Below, piece by piece: positions 4,664 through 6,863 of a stretch of 6,863 nt of DNA. The notes beneath the pieces are model-generated. The model did not search any database. It was not told the DNA's origin and saw only the letters and a list, made by a program, of their open reading frames with translations. The position numbers and the translations under genes are program-made. Position 1 is the stretch's first letter. Each line of letters begins with the position of its first letter. The stretch lies in assembly GCA_021647445.1 (NCBI GenBank), contig JAKIUS010000090.1, positions 1 through 6,863 of the forward strand. Direction: 5' to 3'. This stretch comes from Geopsychrobacter sp. (GTDB lineage: Bacteria; Desulfobacterota; Desulfuromonadia; Desulfuromonadales; Geopsychrobacteraceae).

Positions 4664-4941
4664 GCGTCACCGATCGCTTTGGCTGACAAGGCTTTGAGAT
4701 GCATGCTGAGCACCGCAGGTGCTTCGAAGGCGCTCAAGTGACCGGCCTCGATATCAGCGACGCCAACCTGAATAGCCTTGCGCAAGGCGTCCAGACGCAA
4801 GGCATCCTCTTCCTCGCGACGCTCAACAAGGCGCAAACCCTCACGCAAAACTTCACTGGCATTCTGATAACGCCCCGAGGTCACGAGTTGCTCCACCAAG
4901 AAAGCCTGATGATCGGTCAATACAACATTGCGGGTCGGCAT
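4660..4941 (-). CDS. Module D antitoxin, ParD-family
   Basis: This 93-residue ParD-like protein has a strand and first helix in MPTRNVVLTDHQAFLVEQLV (1-20). SGRYQNASEVLREGLRLVER (22-41) is the second ribbon-helix-helix helix, with the Y-x-x-A-S-E-V-L-R-E-x-L-R-L signature. The tail, with LRKAIQVGVADIEAGHLSAF (53-72), is the usual ParD toxin-wrapping region. AGGAGA ends 6 nt before the ATG at 4941, which settles the start. It should bind the toxin encoded downstream and the palindrome at 4961-4977. It differs enough from the module C ParD that the two are unlikely to be recent duplicates. Confidence 0.92.
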   Translation of the reverse strand: MPTRNVVLTDHQAFLVEQLVTSGRYQNASEVLREGLRLVERREEEDALRLDALRKAIQVGVADIEAGHLSAFEAPAVLSMHLKALSAKAIGDA

Positions 4942-4960
4942 GAATCGTCTCCTTTTCCTA

Positions 4961-4996
4961 TTGGCATATTATGCCAACAAGGTCTACAAAAGTCCA
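4961..4996 (-). promoter_or_regulatory. Promoter and perfect 17-bp palindromic operator of TA module D
   Basis: TTGGCATATTATGCCAA (4961-4977) is a perfect palindrome with 8-bp arms around one base. On the minus strand it contains the -10 box CATAAT (4973-4968), and TGGACT (4996-4991) lies 17 bp upstream as a -35 box. A repressor on this palindrome would cover the -10 box, the expected arrangement for ParD autoregulation. The antitoxin ATG is 19 bp past the palindrome. Confidence 0.7.
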
Positions 4997-5218
4997 TCTC
5001 AGTTTACACAACGGCTTAGGACAGAAGTGACGGGGCCGATAAATTGTTGTGTTTAATTTTGCCCAGACAGCAGATTAAGTTATTTTCTGCCATGGACGGT
5101 ACGACGCCGAGATCAAGAGTGAAGGGCTGCCCCCTATGTTTTCACTCACTAGAGATCGCAGAGACCACCGAGAAGTTCAATGCCCCAGGTCTTAACCAAA
5201 GCCAAAGCTCCTGGTGGT
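4997..5218. other. Spacer between module D and the IS256-family element; no gene seen
   Basis: One plus-strand frame is open across much of this stretch (from about 5044) but runs into the IS end. It has no ribosome binding site and no resemblance I can name. No terminator or clear repeat was found. It is probably remnant DNA. Confidence 0.4.
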
Positions 5219-5240
5219 GTAACGTCTCTTCTGTAAATTC
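5219..5240 (+). repeat. IS256-family element left inverted repeat
   Basis: It begins GTAACGTCTC and ends TTCTGTAAATTC, and pairs with 6531-6552 with mismatches at three positions. Confidence 0.75.
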
Positions 5241-5341
5241 ATTTCATCACCCAGTGCCGCTGGAAATTGGGTGTTGAAAAAGTGGGCCATTTCAGTCTTC
5301 CATGTTGGTGACGCCAAATCACTAACAAAAGGAGAAAAGAG

Positions 5342-6520
5342 ATGACCCACCACGAGGACGATACAACAATTGCGCGGGTGATGGAAACCCTGATTGAAAA
5401 TGGCATGGCGAGCATGGGCGAGGCCTTTGGTATCCTCTACAATGCGGCCATGGAAATTGAACGGGCACAGTTTTTAGGTGCCGGTCGATATGAGAGGAGT
5501 GATAACCGAATCGGCCAGGCCAATGGATTCAAGGATAAACCGCTACACACGCGGGTTGGGTAAATTCCTTTGAAAATACCGCAGGTTAGAAACTTGCCAA
5601 AGGGTGCTAAAGGTTTTTATCCAAAAGCACTGGAGAGGGGAATCCGTAGTGAGCGGGCCTTAAAGTTAGCCTTGGCAGAGATGTACATCCAGGGGGTATC
5701 GACCCGAAAAGTGACCGCGATCACCGAAGAGTTGTGTGGCCTGGAAGTCACCAGTATGGAAGTCAGTCGTGCCACAAAATTGCTGGATGAAGAGGTCAAG
5801 GCCTGGCGTAACCGGAAACTCGGATCCATTCGCTATCTTATCCTGGATGCTCGCTACGAGAAGGTCCGTCATGGCGGTAGCGTAATCGATTGTGCTGTGC
5901 TGGTCGCCTTGGGAGTTGATCAAGAGGGAAAGCGTACTGTTCTTGGTACAAGCGTCGCTCTGTCTGAGGCTGAGGTTCACTGGAGAGCGTTTATCTCCTC
6001 TTTGTTGGATCGTGGTATGCGTGGTGTGCAAATGGTCGTCAGTGACGCCCACGAAGGCCTGAAAACGGCACTGCGAGCCGCAATGCCGAGTGTTCCCTGG
6101 CAACGTTGCCAGTGCCACCTTCAGCGCAATGCCCAAGCCTATGTTCCTAAAGTTTCGATGAGGGGAACGGTTGCTGCCGCTATTCGCCAAATATTCACTG
6201 CGGCTGATCGCGCAGAGGCGGACCAGAAGTTGAAAGATTTTGTGCAGTCATATGAAAAAACGGCACCACGGCTGGCTGAGTGGGCAGAGGGTAACATCCC
6301 AGAAGGACTGACTGTTTTTCAATTGCCTACCAAACATCAGAAGAGAATGCGGACATCCAATAGTATTGAGCGCTTGAACAAGGAGATCAAAAGACGGACC
6401 AGGGTCGCGACCTTGTTCCCGAATGAAGAATCTTTACTACGCTTGGTCAGCGCTGTGCTAGCGGAGATCAGTGAAGATTGGGAAACCGGTAAAGTGTATC
6501 TCAACATGGAGGCTGAATAA
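5342..6520 (+). pseudogene. IS256-family (mutator-type) transposase broken by an in-frame stop
   Basis: Read continuously, the gene has 392 codons, the normal length. A good ribosome binding site (AAAGGAG, 7 nt before the ATG) starts it. Codons 1-73 give the N-terminal domain ending KPLHTRVG. Codon 74 is TAA (5561-5563), where relatives have a charged residue (typically Lys or Glu), and the same frame resumes IPLKIPQVRNLPKGAKGFYP. The rest is intact: Asp169 (YLILDARYEKVR), Asp235 (MVVSDAHEGLK) and Glu343 (SNSIERLNKEIKRR), plus the CQCH motif at 256-259. The D-D-E spacing of 66 and 108 residues is as in IS256. A single substitution, AAA or GAA to TAA, would explain the break. Restart at TTG 5570 could yield a 316-residue product lacking the DNA-binding N-terminus, so activity is unlikely unless the stop is read through or is a sequencing error. 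Confidence 0.88.
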
Positions 6521-6530
6521 CGGCTGACTG

Positions 6531-6552
6531 GAATTTACAGAACAGATGTTGC
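6531..6552 (-). repeat. IS256-family element right inverted repeat
   Basis: Read on the minus strand it begins GCAACATCTG and ends TTCTGTAAATTC. It starts 10 bp after the transposase stop codon. Confidence 0.75.
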
Positions 6553-6558
6553 TTTATC

Positions 6559-6594
6559 CGCGCGCCGCACACAACGCGCGCCGCACACAACGCG
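6559..6594. repeat. Tandem 16-bp repeat, two full copies plus CGCG
   Basis: CGCGCGCCGCACACAA occurs at 6559-6574 and again at 6575-6590 with no mismatch, followed by a partial CGCG. It lies directly outside the right end of the IS256-family element and is more GC-rich than its surroundings. Confidence 0.85.
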
Positions 6595-6743
6595 ATACGA
6601 CATGATACCAAGGTGTGTCTGACAAGGAAACAAGGCTTGAGCGTGGCATTGTCATAATATTCCCTTCGCAAATGAGCTGATCTGGTTCTTTGCTAGGCTA
6701 GCGGATAACTGATTTTACGTCAACTAAGTGGGTGTCCGGGCCT
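6595..6743. other. Spacer between two IS256-family elements; no gene seen
   Basis: No open frame with a ribosome binding site and no clear hairpin or terminator was found. The DNA is bounded on both sides by ends of IS256-family elements. Confidence 0.45.
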
Positions 6744-6863
6744 GTAAAGTAGTTTGTGTAAATGGCTCTTGATTTCGGTTGTCAATCAGCCGGGATTCTA
6801 TCTTCAAATAAAATAGTAAATCGGTTGAGGGCGGCCCGCCAATCTCTGATCGGCATGGTCCAC
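6744..6863 (-). mobile_element. Second IS256-family element, end only, continues past the window
   Basis: GTAAAGTAGTTTGTGTAAAT at 6744-6763 aligns without gaps to the left end of the first element (GTAACGTCTC and so on), matching at 15 of 20 bases including TGTAAAT at the same offset. Inside it lies the 3' end of a transposase gene on the minus strand, so this is the transposase-3' end of an element in the opposite orientation to the first. The match between terminus and coding fragment supports the call. Confidence 0.7.
6782..6863 (-). CDS. C-terminal fragment of an IS256-family transposase (cut by window edge)
   Basis: From 6862 the minus strand reads 26 codons, WTMPIRDWRAALNRFTILF followed by EDRIPAD, then TGA at 6784-6782. 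The pattern WTMPxRxWxxxLxxFxIxFEDRL is the usual C-terminus of one branch of IS256-family (mutator) transposases. The stop codon lies 38 bp from the proposed end of the element, as expected. The first element's protein ends differently (WETGKVYLNMEAE), so the two belong to different subgroups. The rest of the gene is beyond the window, so integrity cannot be judged. Confidence 0.75.
   Translation of the reverse strand, partial: WTMPIRDWRAALNRFTILFEDRIPAD

Larger units (their letters stand above)
5219..6552 (+). mobile_element. IS256-family insertion sequence with interrupted transposase
   Basis: The proposed ends are 5219 and 6552 (about 1334 bp, normal for the family). Left GTAACGTCTCTTCTGTAAAT and right, read inward, GCAACATCTGTTCTGTAAAT form the inverted repeat; TTCTGTAAATTC is exact at 5229-5240 and 6531-6542. 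No 8-9 bp target duplication is evident (CTGGTGGT on the left against TTTATCCG on the right). That suggests an old insertion or later rearrangement, or a boundary off by a few bases. Confidence 0.8.

Noticed and set aside
5044..5277. A 77-codon plus-strand open frame between module D and the IS256-family element
   Set aside because: It has no ribosome binding site, continues into the IS terminal repeat, and shows no domain or family motif.
5666..6190. A 174-codon minus-strand open frame
   Set aside because: It is antisense to the IS256-family transposase, with no start signals or family resemblance.
1..6863. CRISPR array, tRNA or rRNA genes
   Set aside because: No regularly spaced repeat-spacer pattern, cloverleaf or conserved rRNA string was seen on either strand.

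Overview
This window is an accessory, gene-poor stretch from a bacterial chromosome or large plasmid. The gene families (ParD/ParE and RelB/RelE-type toxin-antitoxin modules, IS630 and IS256 transposases), the strong AGGAGG ribosome binding sites and the TTGACA/TATAAT-like promoters fit a proteobacterium. Nothing in the window fixes a genus. No housekeeping, metabolic or phage gene is visible.

Layout. Positions 1-268 hold no gene I can name, only palindromes. Four separate type II toxin-antitoxin (TA) modules follow, each antitoxin first and each pair overlapping: module A on the minus strand (antitoxin 583-843, toxin 269-583), module B on the plus strand (1333-1554, 1532-1786), module C on the minus strand (2543-2806, 2247-2546) and module D on the minus strand (4660-4941, 4337-4663). 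Each has its own recognisable promoter, usually with inverted repeats suited to autoregulation by its ribbon-helix-helix antitoxin. The spacers between modules carry debris: short tandem repeats, REP-like hairpins, a 17-bp motif present twice, a common dispersed repeat, and a 43-codon stub of a transposase.

An apparently intact IS630-family element (about 3029-4270, TA target duplication, 23-bp imperfect inverted repeats) sits between modules C and D. An IS256-family element (about 5219-6552) lies to the right of module D. Its transposase carries the full DDE triad but is interrupted by an in-frame TAA at codon 74. The right edge of the window enters a second IS256-family element in the opposite orientation: its terminal repeat starts near 6744, and the last 26 codons of its transposase are on the minus strand.

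How it works together. The TA pairs probably act as independent addiction units that stabilise a region repeatedly hit by insertion sequences. The region looks like an insertion hotspot that accumulates addiction modules and transposon scars. I see no convincing sign of an integron: cassette orientations are mixed and no paired attC core sites were found. I do not see a clearly new multi-gene system. The most interesting leads are the cluster of four unrelated TA modules, the bulged hairpin repeat at 1867-1916, the shared 17-bp spacer motif, and the single-stop IS256 transposase.
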